A DNA stretch of 6,329 nucleotides from the NCBI RefSeq assembly GCF_000721935.1, contig NZ_KL585424.1, positions 32,194 to 38,522 on the forward strand. Reading direction: 5' to 3'. Each line of letters starts with the position of its first letter. Positions within the stretch are counted from its first letter, which is position 1. Under the pieces are notes generated by a model. The model made no database searches, was not told the DNA's origin, and saw nothing but the letters and a program-made list of their open reading frames with translations. This DNA comes from Streptomyces sp. NRRL WC-3549. GTDB lineage: Bacteria > Actinomycetota > Actinomycetes > Streptomycetales > Streptomycetaceae. Below are positions 6,179 through 6,329 of the stretch, in pieces. The position numbers were made by a program, and so were the translations under genes.

Positions 6179-6329
6179 TCAGGCCGGGTCAAGCGACACG
6201 AGGGTCGCCAACTGGTCGAGGAAAGCGATGTACTGACGAGGCGGGAGAGACCTCAGCTCCTGACGCGTCATGCCCATCACCGTCCCCTGCTCCACCGCCG
6301 GCCGCGGCTCGGGCTCAGGCGCCCTGGCG
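6179..6329 (-). CDS. Unrecognised protein, C-terminal 49 codons, enters from right edge
   Basis: A frame open from the window edge ends at a TGA (6181-6179). It encodes a Pro/Glu-rich linker (APEPEPRPAVEQ) followed by a compact, probably helical end (MTRQELRSLPPRQYIAFLDQLA, then TLVSLDPA). Codons favour G or C in the third position, as in the other genes here. I do not recognise the family. An in-frame ATG lies just before MTRQEL, so a separate 30-aa gene is conceivable, but a continuous longer protein is more likely. It reads in the same direction as tnsA, about 440 nt upstream of it, and is probably host DNA or a neighbouring element gene depending on where the transposon end lies. Confidence 0.5.
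   Translation of the reverse strand, partial: ARAPEPEPRPAVEQGTVMGMTRQELRSLPPRQYIAFLDQLATLVSLDPA

Noticed and set aside
5941..6201. GACACGA at 5941-5947 and 6195-6201 as possible transposon-end or TnsB-site repeats (TGTC on the minus strand)
   Set aside because: The shared core is only 7 nt, the second copy is inside the coding part of the right-edge gene, and no matching inverted copy was found at the left side.
1..6329. CRISPR array, tRNA or rRNA gene, resolvase or tyrosine recombinase
   Set aside because: No regularly spaced repeats, no tRNA-like cloverleaf and no recombinase motifs were seen on either strand; such parts of the element could lie outside the window.

Overview
The window looks like chromosomal or element-borne DNA from a high-GC actinobacterium, probably Streptomyces or a close relative. 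G+C is very high, coding frames favour G or C in the third position, starts are often GTG, and the proteins resemble families I know from streptomycetes. The naming is by recognition of motifs, not by a database search.

The core (about 475-5734, all on the minus strand) is a Tn7-like transposition module read from right to left: a TnsA-like protein, a TnsB-type DDE transposase, a TnsC/TniB-type AAA+ ATPase and a TniQ targeting adaptor. TnsA and TnsB overlap by 4 nt (GTGA), TnsB and TnsC overlap by 13 nt, and TniQ follows after a 168-nt gap with its own ribosome binding site. TnsB would bind the transposon ends and do strand transfer, TnsC would link transposase to target complex, TniQ would recruit TnsC to the target, and TnsA would normally cut the second strand for cut-and-paste movement.

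The main oddity is in TnsA. Its fold landmarks are well kept, but the positions where I expect the catalytic Glu and Asp of the nuclease read as non-acidic residues. TnsB (D266, D368, E404) and TnsC (Walker A and B) look intact. If the reading is right, this would be a transposon with a live transposase and a dead but retained TnsA, predicted to move by a cointegrate (copy-in) route.

Left of TniQ (1-474) there is a 184-nt spacer, a possible 27-codon leader ORF with a strong Shine-Dalgarno, and an overlapping unrecognised gene that runs off the left edge. Right of TnsA (5735-6178) are about 440 nt without a convincing gene but with three perfect inverted repeats; one may be a terminator for an unrecognised gene whose last 49 codons enter from the right edge (6179-6329). 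I could not identify either transposon end, a target-site duplication, a CRISPR array or any RNA gene.
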